The position numbers and the translations under genes were made by a program. From positions 8,440,849 through 8,504,848 of the forward strand of contig JAZAYU010000011.1 in the NCBI GenBank assembly GCA_038501625.1: a stretch of 64,000 nt of DNA. Reading direction: 5' to 3'. Positions 45,011-55,142 of this stretch are shown here, piece after piece. The notes under the pieces were generated by a model. That model was not told the DNA's origin. It saw only the letters and a program-made list of their open reading frames with translations, and ran no database searches. Origin of the DNA: Corbicula japonica (taxonomy: Eukaryota; Mollusca; Bivalvia; Venerida; Cyrenidae). Each line of letters opens with the position of its first letter. Within the stretch, counting starts at the first letter, position 1.

Positions 45011-45916
45011 TGTCCAAGGTTATAAATGATAGTGTCTCTAGCTGGGAGCGAACCCGCACCGTCACGGCGACAGCGCCTAGCCCTACAATTCCTGCGACGC
45101 AACCAATTGAGCTAACCGGGACAACCCCAAAGAAAGGTTGATCGGATAGCCCTGATATACGTAACAATCACTGCATGGCATCGGTAACGGGTTATTTTAC
45201 TGATAACAGTACTGACTATATGTACGGGGAGTCTTTTTACTGCCGCCACATTGCACAAAAAGCGCTACTGTGAATTTCAAATGATATTGCCTCTAGCTGG
45301 GAGCGAACCCGCACCGTCACGGCGACAGCGCCTAGCCCTGCAATTCCTGCGACGCAACCAATTGAGCTAACCGGGACAACCCCAAAGAAAGGTTGATCGG
45401 ATAACCCTGATATACGTAACAATCACTGTATGACATCGGTAACGGGTTGTTTTACTGATAACAGTACTGACTATATGTACGGGGAGACTTTTTACGGCCG
45501 CCACATTGCACAAAAAGCGCTACTGTGAATTTCAAATGATATTGCCTCTAGCTGGGAGCGAACCCGCACCGTCACGGCGACAGCGCCTAGCCCTGCAATT
45601 CCTGCGACGCAACCAATTGAGCTAACCGGGACAACCCCAAAGAAAGGTTGATCGGATAACCCTGATATACGTAACAATCACTGTATGACATCGGTAACGG
45701 GTTGTTTTACTGATAACAGTACTGACTATATGTACGGGGAGACTTTTTACGGCCGCCACACTGCACAAATAGCACTACTGTGAATTTCAAATGATAGTGC
45801 CTCTAGCTGGGAGCGAACCCGCACCGTCACGGCGACATCGACCAGTCGCCATTTCAGCCAATCAGATGCTTGAGATTTGAGACTGGTTTCCAATCTCAGT
45901 TTAATAACCTTCAGCC
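45011..45916. mobile_element. Family A MITE enlarged to 906 bp by a tandem tRNA-derived insert
   Basis: The left end TGTCCAAGGTTATAAA (45,011-45,026) and the right half from TCGACCAGTCGCC (about 45,838) to AACCTTCAGCC (45,916) are family A. CAG flanks the whole at 45,008-45,010 and 45,917-45,919. In place of the left arm there are ~810 bp of 255-bp tandem units. The matching CAG duplications suggest the loaded element moved as a unit, or that the load arrived later inside an existing copy. Confidence 0.8.
45027..45837 (-). repeat. Tandem array, period 255 bp, tRNA-derived head plus family D tail
   Basis: GCTGGGAGCGAACCCGC begins at 45,041, 45,296, 45,551 and 45,806, exactly 255 bp apart. On the minus strand each unit reads GGTTGTCCCGGTTAGCTCAA, with box A TTAGCTCAATTGG, then a GTGCGGGTTCGCTCCC segment resembling box B GGTTCGANTCC. 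Thus a tRNA-like pol III promoter is visible. The rest of the unit holds GGGGAGACTTTTTACGGCC and GCACAAAAAGCGCTACTG, which also occur in family D at 22.4 kb. Units are nearly identical, so the amplification is young. The fourth is cut after CGGCGACA. Confidence 0.85.
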
Positions 45917-45919
45917 CAG

Positions 45920-46674
45920 TGTTTGTGATTTAATTTGCAAATAGATAAAAATAAAAGGTCATAGCATTTTTTATATTTAAAACCATCTGTACGTTAAAAA
46001 GGAAAGGCTACCGAAAATATTCTACAATATAAATCTGTCTTTGTGATTAACCCCTGTATAGATGATAGGATTGTTTACCTAAAATAAAGATTTTTTTCTA
46101 GGAAATTTGAAAAAAGGTCTTCTTCTGGTTTTCTTCATGCTTCACGCTTAGGAGTATTATTCCTGAAATACAGGTAAGTATTTGTGGTCGAACAAACTTG
46201 ATGCATTTGAAACTTTAAAAATGCTTAATTCATTGATCTTCTCTCAGTGCTGTAGCTCTATCCTTATGTTTGTTTCTGTTTAAGTGAACTGTCACTTGTG
46301 TGTTTCGTGTATATGTTTGCGCTGTATATTTCTTTGTAAATTGTACAAGGGAGACTTAAGTTTCTAGTGTGTCCTTTTTGCCGGGTAAGTGTCAGATACT
46401 GATGAAACTGTCAAAAAAAATACTCCGGTCAGTTAAAAGTACAAACCATAATGGACGCAACAGACCATGATTTTTCGTGTGTTGTCCTTAAACTTGGTTA
46501 GCTTTGTTTCTTAAGCATAACCCTTAATATGGTTATACTTATGTCGAAGTTAGATAAAACAAAACAACGTTGGTGCAAAATTTCAGCGAAAAGTCTGGTC
46601 ATTAGTTGGGTTTCTGTAAATTCGTTAAATGCTTTGGAAATACAATCTTCTAAAGTGATATAACAGGAATAACC
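45920..46674. other. Intergenic, nothing recognised
   Basis: AT-rich spacer; no exon or repeat seen. Confidence 0.5.
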
Positions 46675-46805
46675 ACATTTAGAAAATACAGCCACCCCAT
46701 ACAGCCAAAAAGTAAAGAGGAAAACAGAACATGAGTTTATATAATCAATTAAAAAAAGGAAACATGAGAACCTGAGAGGATACCGCCTTGGAACGGTCAT
46801 TGACA
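46675..46805 (+). repeat. Dispersed family E, forward
   Basis: ATACAGCCACCCCATACAGC to AGAACCTGAGAGGATACCGC and CTTGGAACGGTCATT. It lies 75 bp upstream of the hAT element. Confidence 0.65.
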
Positions 46806-46880
46806 GAATATTTAGCCTAAGGGGTTATATTAGGTTCTAGAGTCTAAGAGTTCGTGTCTACGTCAATCTTATGTTGATAT

Positions 46881-47659
46881 TAGTGATGAGAATCGGACGG
46901 CTGAAGTGGAATCGATTAATCGGTCCGATTCTGATACCTGTCCGATCCGACTAATCGGAAAGAATCGGAATCAGACGTACTGTAGTGTACATTTTGTACC
47001 AAATGCATACCTGTCTCAATCATATTATTATAGGACTACTTTTATCATTTTAGTTTACAAGATTAATGAGACAACTGCTTTTTGTACTGCATTGACATGT
47101 TCTGTTTTTGTTCAGGCAATAAGAGCCTTCAAACTTTTTTTTTCAATTTCGAAGATGTGAACATTATTATTATTTAGCTCGTCAAAATTAAATCCGAAAA
47201 TTATTCACAATTCTAAAATGTGGGTGGGGTACCTTTGTTGCTGTGCTCAGTCTTGAAGCATATTCTACAGGTAGTTTGGATGTGTCGAGGTTTTCCTTAA
47301 CGGGCGCCAAACCCTGACACCCTGGTTTTATATAAAAACCAAAATATCGACAAGCCTTTGATGTGGTATTACCAGGGCATTTGAAAAGTTGATTATTATT
47401 TCGATCACGGACAGGCCATGTATTCTCCATGTTTAAGAGCAGTTATATTTAAAAATAACACAAAGACGATTAAAGCGCGAAAAGATATACACTGGACTTA
47501 CGCCGTGTCGGAGACATCGGTCAATTGTCTTCAAAGTGGCGCTTACCTATTAACAGAATTAGCGACTAGAATCGATTCTTTGTAGTCAGAATCGATGTCG
47601 CCAACTTTGAAACTTCAGCGACAATTACTCGATTATCGGCGACAATCGGAACATCACTA
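46881..47659. mobile_element. Non-autonomous hAT transposon, 779 bp
   Basis: Termini TAGTGATG and CATCACTA are perfect 8-bp inverted repeats, and GTTGATAT is duplicated exactly on both sides (46,873-46,880 and 47,660-47,667). An 8-bp target duplication is the hAT signature. Subterminal regions are loaded with AATCGG/CCGATT and AATCGATT words (46,891-46,975 and 47,565-47,650), typical of transposase binding sites. The perfect duplication implies recent insertion. Confidence 0.93.
47188..47430 (-). pseudogene. Possible BED-like N-terminal remnant of a hAT transposase
   Basis: An 80-codon open frame inside the hAT element. It contains GNTTSKACRYFGFYIKPG; the aromatic W/C-R-YFGF word resembles the start of BED zinc fingers of hAT transposases (V-W-x-YFGF). 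The CxxC...HxxxH zinc ligands that should follow are not evident; only isolated C and H residues are present. It may be a decayed first exon left after internal deletion. I am not confident. Confidence 0.3.
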
Positions 47660-47667
47660 GTTGATAT

Positions 47668-49087
47668 GCTTATTGCTAGTTTTGCACCTGAAGGATTTTT
47701 CAACATTATTGTCTGTAAACTCATCATCGATTACCAAGGACAGTGATGAAGTCCTAAAATCGATGTTTCGTTGTTTAAATTTATTCATTCTAATTTAAAT
47801 ATTTAACAGTTCTTTCTTTTGCTTTTAATAGGAAATCGTGGTCCTGATTAATAAAACTTACTAATGGTTAGCTGTTATACAAGTACTGCCTTTATCAAAA
47901 TCTTTGACGTTGTTACTCGTTCTTTCCGAAAGGTCGACTTGGTAAGATGGTGCACACGTGACTTCACCATCTGAAAACTTCGATATTAAATATTAATATC
48001 AAAGTGATCTCTTTTATCATAAATATAGTAGTTTCATATCCAATTTCTAATTGAGTAAACACGTTTGCCTTTATTACATATTTGTCTTATAAGTATGTAT
48101 TGTAATCAGTTTATTTCAATACTGAAATAAACACAGTTTCAAATGTTGCCTTGGGCAGAGGTCACATGTTGTAAATTAAGAGATATAGTTTTGGCCAGAT
48201 AGGGACAAGATTTATTTTTCGATTAAGCGCAAGTGCAGTTTCGGTCCTTTTTACAAAAATACAAACAAATAGAGATGGCTTTATATTGGGTCTGATCATA
48301 GATATAAACCGAGGTGATAAATAACAATTATCAAACCTTTTATAAACACAAACACATACATAAATTTGTAGTATATGTTTCGTAATAGCTTGTTTAAAAA
48401 ATCTTGGGCGACTATCTGTCATAAATCGATGTTGAAAATTGAAACTGTGCTCCAGGTGACAACTTTGTCCATCGTTACCCCAGTTGGCCTACAGCTTAAT
48501 TTCAACATTGAAAATAAGAGTGGCAAAACACTGTCATCCGCAGATAGCGACATGATAATACATCCATTTAATGGGAATACTTTCAACACCGTGACTTTGC
48601 AAAAGGCATTTCACCGTAATTTATGACCTGAAAAACTTCCTAAATTATGGAAAATTTAAGGGAATGACATTATTTAAAGGCATGAAAAATAGTATTTTAA
48701 CTGATTAGATCTGTGCCAAAATGGGGAAAAGACTGTGAATGTCATGCCTATAAAATAATAAAACTAGAAGCTGTAAAGGATGTTTTAACCCGTGTTGTTC
48801 GGTAGGACAATGACAAAGCAAAATTGAAAGAGAGTCGATAATAAATTCATAAAACACTTAATAGGAGCACAAGATAATGTTAATCTGACCTAAAAATCCC
48901 AGGTGCAAAATAAAATGCACACATTCCAGAGGCTTGTTAAAACGATTTTTTTTCGGAATAAAACAGCAATTATTATATTTAAATATTGCATCAAATTATA
49001 ACTCTTTACAAATATGTAAATACGTTATGTCTTGTTATAGTATCACATCTGTCAATAAGACATGTTTTAACTAAAGATTTTCAATAG
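47668..49087. other. Intergenic, nothing recognised
   Basis: AT-rich. CACACGTGACTTCACC (E-box) at about 47,952-47,967 is the only regulatory-like word noted. No exon supported. Confidence 0.5.
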
Positions 49088-49090
49088 CTT

Positions 49091-49236
49091 TGCCCAAGGT
49101 TATAAAACTGAGCATGGAAACCAGTCTCAAATCTCAAGCATCTGATTGGCTGAAATGGCGACTGGTCGCCATTTCAGCCAATCAGATGCTTGAGATTTGA
49201 GACTGGTTTCCATACTCAGTTTTATAACCTTCAGCC
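49091..49236. mobile_element. Family A MITE, copy 16, CTT target duplication
   Basis: A very well preserved 146-bp palindrome with CTT at 49,088-49,090 and 49,237-49,239: a 3-bp duplication, though not CWG. Confidence 0.88.
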
Positions 49237-49315
49237 CTTATCTCATTTACAAATTTCATCATTTGTGGCAAAAGATAATGAAAATCTTAAAACTTCAGAA
49301 ATCATCCGACAACAG

Positions 49316-49401
49316 GGCCCAAGATACTGGTCGCCATTTCAGCCAATCAGATGCTTGAGATTTGAGTCTGGTCTCCAATCTCAGTTTTATGATCTTGGGC
49401 C
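49316..49401. mobile_element. Family A MITE, copy 17, left arm deleted, CAG duplication
   Basis: GGCCCAAGATACTGGTCGCC joins the left tip directly to the palindrome centre; the right arm is whole, ending GATCTTGGGCC. CAG at 49,313-49,315 and 49,402-49,404. Confidence 0.82.
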
Positions 49402-49597
49402 CAGGCACACATATATTATGCATTTCTGAAACGATATTACGAGTATTTTGTTAATGAAAATAAAATAAATGGTAGTAGATTGTTTCATAATGTCTACAAA
49501 TAAGTGGAAATAATATTTTCATGGTTTTAAAAACTCTGTTGAATGGAAAAAGCAAAAAAGATGAAATTCATTTACAAATACCCCGGTAGATGAAAAG

Positions 49598-49690
49598 GGA
49601 ACTTTGAAAGCCACTGAACACGACAGATATGAAAACTGCAGAACAATACTACAATATACACTAAAAATGCTATATTTACAATAAAGCTTA
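49598..49690. repeat. Family D fragment, left of a half MITE
   Basis: GAACTTTGAAAGCCACTGAA to TGCTATATTTACAATAAAGC; repeated at 49,767-49,840. Confidence 0.65.
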
Positions 49691-49691
49691 T

Positions 49692-49766
49692 TGCCCAAGG
49701 TTATAAAACTGAGCATGGAAACCAGTCTCAAATCTCAAGCATCTGATTGGCTGAAATGGCGACTGG
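49692..49766. mobile_element. Family A MITE, left half only (copy 18)
   Basis: TGCCCAAGG through GAAATGGCGACTGG, stopping at the exact centre of the palindrome. The right half is absent, and a family D fragment follows without a gap. Confidence 0.82.
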
Positions 49767-49840
49767 GAACTTTGAAAGCCACCGAACACAACAAATATGA
49801 AAAATTTGCAGTATGCTATATTTACAATACTAGTATAGCT
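49767..49840. repeat. Family D fragment, right of a half MITE
   Basis: GAACTTTGAAAGCCACCGAA then TGCTATATTTACAATAC: a direct repeat of 49,598-49,690 with a short internal deletion. Confidence 0.65.
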
Positions 49841-50257
49841 TTTAAAATTTAACAATGATTATCCATGGATTCATTTCAGTAAGGTATCTCCATGGAGCAT
49901 GGCATTTTTGTAGGTATGACTGACAATAATTTCTCTCCCTTAAGCATTTATCTAGATGGCTGCATTCACGTTCGACAACAAAGTTCTCTCGTTTGTTTAG
50001 GTTACTCGTTGCTGTTTCGTGTAATAACAAGTCTTGTGGAGGTAACCTAACTGTTAATTAAAGACCCATTGATTAAGTATGACTGATGAAAATGATTAAT
50101 GTATAGCATTGGAATAAAGAAACACAACAACCTATTACTTAAACTTCTTCTTTTTACATAAAATGGAAGTGTTGTGACACACTTTTTCATTTATGTAAAA
50201 AAAGAAAGAAAGTTAAGTAATGAATTAATAACATTACAATTTTAATAACGGCATAAT
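49841..50257. other. Intergenic, nothing recognised
   Basis: AT-rich spacer; an inverted pair TTTACATAAAATGG / CATTTATGTAAA near 50,153-50,200 is short and unassigned. Confidence 0.45.
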
Positions 50258-50480
50258 TTGACTCTACGGGTTTTTATCGCATGAATGAACTAATCAAGAC
50301 CAGCTGGCTTACTCATGCCGTCTGATCAGGATCTGCACTATTCACGTTTTGATTCATTAGGTTATTTCCTATCAAGAAGGCAATATCGTAGATCCTGATT
50401 CAGGCAGCATGGATATGCTGGATGATCTGGATCTACACTGTTCGCACGTGCAATAAAACCATTGTATGTGGAGTAAAGGG
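50258..50480. mobile_element. Family B MITE, copy 20
   Basis: Right end GTGGAGTAAAGGG with TTAA (50,481-50,484). Modules GTCTGATCAGGATCTGCAC, TTCATTAGGTTATTTC and GATGATCTGGATCTACACTG are clear. Left end worn. Confidence 0.75.
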
Positions 50481-50924
50481 TTAATTAAACGCGTTCTCAT
50501 AAATGATAGTAATTTCTGAATAGTGTTAACACTGTTGAATACTTCATAACAATGAAAATTAGATGCATTTTTGGCTGCTTTACTTTTTTGTCATTACTAT
50601 ATACATGATGCTCTTTTAATGATATTGATGGCCAGTTATTGATCTTTCCAAAGATTATATATCATGGATGAGTTACAAAATTGTTATCAACATTTACTGT
50701 CACAATGTTGCAGAATCTGCAGTCTGTGAGGTTTTAAAAATCGTGTTAAGTAACTTGAATTAGTTACAATTAATATAGATTAAGGATGAAGATCGATGGT
50801 ATATATTTATATATTTATTTCACTACTCCATCTTTTCTTGACTTACCGGTACTTATCATTTCTTAAGTTATTGTGGAATCATTCATTTTTCTAGCTTATT
50901 TCAAAACTTCATTTAATAAGGGTT

Positions 50925-51010
50925 TGTTGCATGTGTGACTAGTTTAGATCCAGATAAGCTGGCACATCCATCCCATCCCATCTGGTTCTATACTGTCATT
51001 TGCTAATGAA
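50925..51010. mobile_element. Family B fragment (copy 21)
   Basis: GTGTGACTAGTTTAGATCCA, GATAAGCTGGCACATCC and TTGCTAATGAA: first module only. Confidence 0.5.
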
Positions 51011-51203
51011 TAAAATTAAAACAAGTTATAATAAAAAGTGATTTTGCGATAAAATCATGGCGAAATTCAATGCTTTAACTATCCAGTTAATATGACTTCA
51101 GTTTATAGTAAAATTTTAACTTTTTTATCACAGTGGAGGGTTATTTTTGTAGTCTTCATAGTCACAGGTTTTCAGGAATCTTGAGTACCGTAATGGTGAA
51201 TTA

Positions 51204-51228
51204 GTCACGTGACTACCAATATGGCGGC
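51204..51228 (+). promoter_or_regulatory. Promoter-like cluster: E-box palindrome plus YY1-type ATGGCGGC
   Basis: GTCACGTGAC (51,204-51,213) is a perfect E-box palindrome (USF/MITF class). Five bases on, CCAATATGGCGGCGG fits the AAnATGGCGGC element bound by YY1 at metazoan promoters and first exons. The ATG opens a 31-codon frame (MAAVNLSILGLS...) ending at 51,316, with another ATG immediately after. Together this resembles a promoter with a short 5' exon, but I find no clear donor site and no matching downstream exon. Confidence 0.4.
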
Positions 51229-51316
51229 GGTCAATTTATCGATTCTGGGATTGTCTATAAACAACATCTTCTCGCTTTATCAAATGCCCAGATATTTGCC
51301 GTTACAACAAAATTAA

Positions 51317-52519
51317 ATGAAGGATAAAATAAAGCAATCACTGAACAAAATGTTTGGTTTTAAAAAAGATACATTTTCATTTTTGTTTAGTATATATTTC
51401 CTGCACCATCTATGGGTTTGGTTGAGGTTTTGTATTGTTAATATATTGTATATCAAGACCATGACATATGCTCGTATTTGTAGAAGAAAATGTTTGCAGG
51501 AACAATCGTTTGAGAAATTGGAAGTAATTGCAACTGTGCCTTTTTACCGCATAAAGAGGATTAATTTAATCATTTGTTATAAAGCTTACAACAGAGTTTT
51601 ACTATTTGAAGAAAACGATGATGATGACGTTGATGACGATGATATCCGTCTGTTTCTAAGTTTTATAAAAATGGCAGTCTCCAGAGTTGCATTCTATTCA
51701 TTTGTTTAGGAAGCTGTGACCTGCTATTTTTATTGTTCCAGTAACGACATAATTATGGCCCTTGATTAAGTTAATATTGAGATATTTTTTTCCCTAATAA
51801 AAATTGAGATATTATTTTCATTAATAAACACGTATAGTGGCAAGCTCGTTGGCCTTGTCAGTAAATTTTGTTTTATTGTTATTTTTTGGCACACATGTGT
51901 CCGTTGGCGATTTTTACAACTTGCTTATTCTACGTAATGGTAACCACTGTCTCAACATCGGCGTGGCAAGGTCTTTCCTTAGGATTTTTTCAAAGGTCCT
52001 GAGCTTAGAGCAATGGTTACATATCACATGTGCATTACTTGGGACTTACTGCAACGGACTTGAAACCAGGAAAATTAACAAAAACAACACTTTTATCACT
52101 GGACTTATAGGTGATCATAGCTGTTACATGTATACCTTCATGTTTATTTTCTGGACGAATTACGGGTCATAACTTATTAGTAATATTTAACTATTACTTG
52201 ATGACCTTTACAACGTACATTTATTCCGACCCAAACGAATAATGGGCCCGGCTTCAAATAGACGTTTACAGCGAATGTTGAGTACCATGTGGTCCGGCTT
52301 CATAAATAGGTTGTTAGCGAACGTTTAGTACCAGCTCATGGTTTTATATGTATTGAGATCGATGAGTTGGTGTTTTCTTTAAATCAACATTTATGCGAAT
52401 TAAAAGTTTATTGTTGAAAGCAGTTATAGAAAGAGTGTACATGTAGTAAGAGACATTTTTCAGATAGTAATTCTCGGCGAAATATTGAAGATTGTGTTTT
52501 GCTTACAAATATTGGCGAT
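51317..52519. other. Downstream of the promoter-like cluster; open frames of unclear status
   Basis: A 130-codon frame (51,317-51,709) contains an acidic run EENDDDDVDDDD, and a 111-codon frame lies at 51,837-52,172. Neither shows a family motif. Both are rich in F, I, L and K, as expected from AT-rich DNA. I do not call them genes. Confidence 0.4.
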
Positions 52520-52560
52520 CACGTGACTTGATTTTAGCGCGTGAGTGTGACCTATATATA
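52520..52560 (+). promoter_or_regulatory. E-box with downstream TATA-like run
   Basis: CACGTGAC (52,520-52,527) and CCTATATATA followed by ATGG (52,551-52,564), about 25 bp apart. This is a second promoter-like pairing within 1.3 kb of the first. No gene recognised. Confidence 0.25.
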
Positions 52561-53861
52561 ATGGTTCTTTGTTTACAAATGTTTCTGATCTTGAAATTGA
52601 CGGTTCTACAACGCATTCCACAACTAATACACACGCACATCCTTCAACGTTCAATACCTTTCACCAATAGAAGACAACAATATATTATCACTTAATTATT
52701 TCTTTGTTTACAAAACAATCCATCGCCTGCATGAACTCGTACACCCAACTTCAAACTTCTTTTAAATGTCGTCCACATATAATACATCTATGTTATACTT
52801 TTCTTGCTAAATGATACAAGGTCATCATGACCTTCTTGGTTCAAACCGCAATGTTAAACGCGTTTGATCTGTTCCGAAAAGGAAAGCGGCAAATCTTTAA
52901 TGTAAGATTTCCGAAAAGGAAAGCGGCAAATCTTTGATGTAAGATTTGGCGGTAAAATTTGTCACGTCACAAATAAAGAAACAAAAGAGTCGGGTCATTT
53001 CTGGGAAGTCAGTATATATCTCTCTAAAAGTCCAATAGTGATGATATTATATAAATCTACCACTTTTGTACAACTATCTGTTTTAATTGTTCTATGCGTC
53101 AAAAGTGTGCCTTTTTTGCCGCATAAAAAAGTATTTTTAGTTGTCAAGATGCTCTTGGGTGTTCGCGCTCATTTGTGGACTTTATGTCAAATAATCTGTA
53201 GCTCTATAGCGTGTTACCCTTCTCCATTCTCTGTGGATCGTCATATTTTAGTTTATAAAATTACCTGTTTACAATGGAACTTGACTTTTTTTGTTATATC
53301 TTATGTGGGAAATTTAGAAATGAAACTAAAAGAGACGAAAACGGCTTATATATCTCAAAGGGGAACGACGGCGGTACATTCGTGCATATTTCGTCATCTT
53401 AATTGATTCGATATATGTATTAGCATCTAAGAATGGGGAAGTTTTCGAAAATATACACTTTTATCTCTTCAGGTGTTTATTTCCCAAATCTCAAACTTAC
53501 TTCCGAAGCGTTCACTTTAACTAGATGTGAACAGACAATTTGTAATTTTATATGTTTAGACTATCTCGAAAAAGAAATAAAACCCAATTTTTAGATATAT
53601 GGACACATGTTAAATGCTATTTGATTAGGTAATTTGATTATTGTGGCATGCCAAAATTTAGAAATAAAAAGTAGTTTAGTATTTCAGATTTGGTAATATT
53701 TTATACCCGTGCCTTAACCTAGAAAATATCAGCTTGCGTTGTTTGGATTTTTGAGTTATTCGGGAGCATATCAACTGCTTTATACAGGAGTTGTATTATT
53801 TCTCCTCATCATTCAACAAATTTACAGATGTAGATATTTAACGTGATAACATAAGAAAGTG
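52561..53861. other. Intergenic, with a 37-bp tandem duplication
   Basis: TTCCGAAAAGGAAAGCGGCA at 52,872 and 52,909, each followed by AATCTTTxATGTAAGA. The 122-codon open frame at 53,038-53,406 has no recognised motif. Otherwise AT-rich. Confidence 0.5.
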
Positions 53862-54032
53862 AAATATGCATGTCAGGAATGGCAATATTCAGTAGACACA
53901 GACTCCCCACACAACAAACAAGCAGAGTGGAAAAAAGATCATGTGTAATATAATGATCAATTTCAAAATATACACCGCAACAATTAACAAAAAGTAAATA
54001 CCGATAGACTACCGCCAAGTTCCCGTCTAATC
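53862..54032 (+). repeat. Dispersed family E, forward, nearly complete
   Basis: GAAATATGCATGTCAGGAAT, GACACAGACTCCCCACACAA, ATAATGATCAATTTCAAAAT, ACACCGCAACAATTAAC and ACTACCGCCAAGTTCCCG, in the order of the 38.64-kb reverse copy. Confidence 0.72.
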
Positions 54033-54268
54033 AGTTCACCCGAGGTGACAGATTTTATTTATTAACCCATTTTCTCATCCTGGAAAGCCTACTTTTCTTC
54101 CACCCCTACCGTTCTTCTGGTGTTCGCACTTCTTTGGCCCAATCACAACCGAGTATTTGCCTTATTGCAGGTCAACACCATTTTCTGCAGATCGCCAAAA
54201 TTGTGAGCTCTCCCTTACATATCGAAATCAATGATGCTCGAGCAACAGGTCGTAACGAGGAAGTTCTA

Positions 54269-54414
54269 GGCTGAAGGTTATAAAGCTGAGATTGGAAACC
54301 AGTCTCAAATCTCAAGAATCTGATTGGCTGAAATGGCGACTGGTCGCCATTTCAGCCAATCAGTTACTTGAGATTTGAGACTGGTTTCCATGCTCAGATT
54401 TATAACCTTGGGCA
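54269..54414. mobile_element. Family A MITE, copy 19 (opposite orientation)
   Basis: Starts GGCTGAAGG with GAGATTGG and ends CATGCTC...CCTTGGGCA, the reverse of copies 1, 8 and 16; 146 bp. Flanked by CTA and CTG (two of three bases). Confidence 0.85.
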
Positions 54415-54868
54415 CTGATGAGCAAAATGTTTACGGCGTTTTGTTATCAAAACAAAGACTTCCCCAACGTTTTGGACATTTTTTCTCTCTAAATTATTGA
54501 ATGGATAAATCTTTTAAAAAGATAAATGGAGTTGATAAAGATTTTCAGGTCACTGTATATAAACAGATAAATACAGTGCGATGAAGCGGGTGTAGTTTCG
54601 GCAGTTAAGGAACAGTCACTATGCCAATGAGGTGATATGTGACAGATTTTATTATTATTAAAATAACGTTGCAGGAGGACATATTTTTACTTGCTCTGTT
54701 GAAAGTATTTTATTACAAAGTCTGTGACAAGATTGAACTTGGGGGCTTGACCTGTCAATCAAACATGTAATCCACTTCGACACGAGAAACATTAAAAGTT
54801 TTAATTGCATAAGAACTAAATATAACATCGCCAGTATCTGTGTGTATAAGTGCCGAGGATATTGTTAA
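54415..54868. other. Intergenic, nothing recognised
   Basis: AT-rich spacer. The phrase TAAAAAGATAAATGGAGTTG (about 54,515) also occurs in similar form near 28,715. Confidence 0.45.
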
Positions 54869-55142
54869 CCAGAATGTGTCCTCGGACATATGCCCTTACT
54901 GCTGCAACATAATTTTTAATAACAAAGGGCCATAACTTTTGTAAAAATTGTAGCAGGAAAAAATCCTTTCTTTCCGATCGTCTACACATCCTGCTTGATC
55001 ATCCGTGAAAGAATGAAAGAAATCCGACTTATAGTTTAGGAGGAGTTGATGCAACAAGATTTGGGGACGTACGAACGTGTGGACGGACCTACGGACGGAC
55101 GAGTGCAACTCTATATGCCTCCCACTTTGTGGGGGCATTAAA
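54869..55142 (-). mobile_element. Pearl/Helentron-associated element, single-unit copy in reverse
   Basis: On the minus strand it begins TTAATGCCCCCACAAAG, has the GTCC-type tract (as GGACGGACCTACGGACGGAC on +), one 155-bp-type unit, then GGGCATATGTCCGAGGACAC and ends CTGG followed by TT. The end fits CTRR|T, and insertion is again between T and T. It has one core unit against about seven in the 2.5-kb copy. Confidence 0.8.

Noticed and set aside
45237..45677. Two nearly identical 61-residue frames
   Set aside because: They lie exactly one unit (255 bp) apart in the tRNA-derived array and read across the tRNA-like head.
21758..49731. Recurring minus-strand peptide containing LSCSVAF at 21.8, 22.4, 30.5 and 49.6 kb
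   Set aside because: It is the translation of the family D block GAAAGCCACCGAACACGACA. The surrounding frames differ in each copy, so it is a repeat artefact rather than a conserved protein.
51317..51709. 130-residue frame with an acidic run
   Set aside because: Length is within chance for AT-rich DNA of this size, composition is biased to F/I/L/K, and the Asp run comes from a GATGATGAC microsatellite-like stretch. Kept only as context for the promoter-like motifs.
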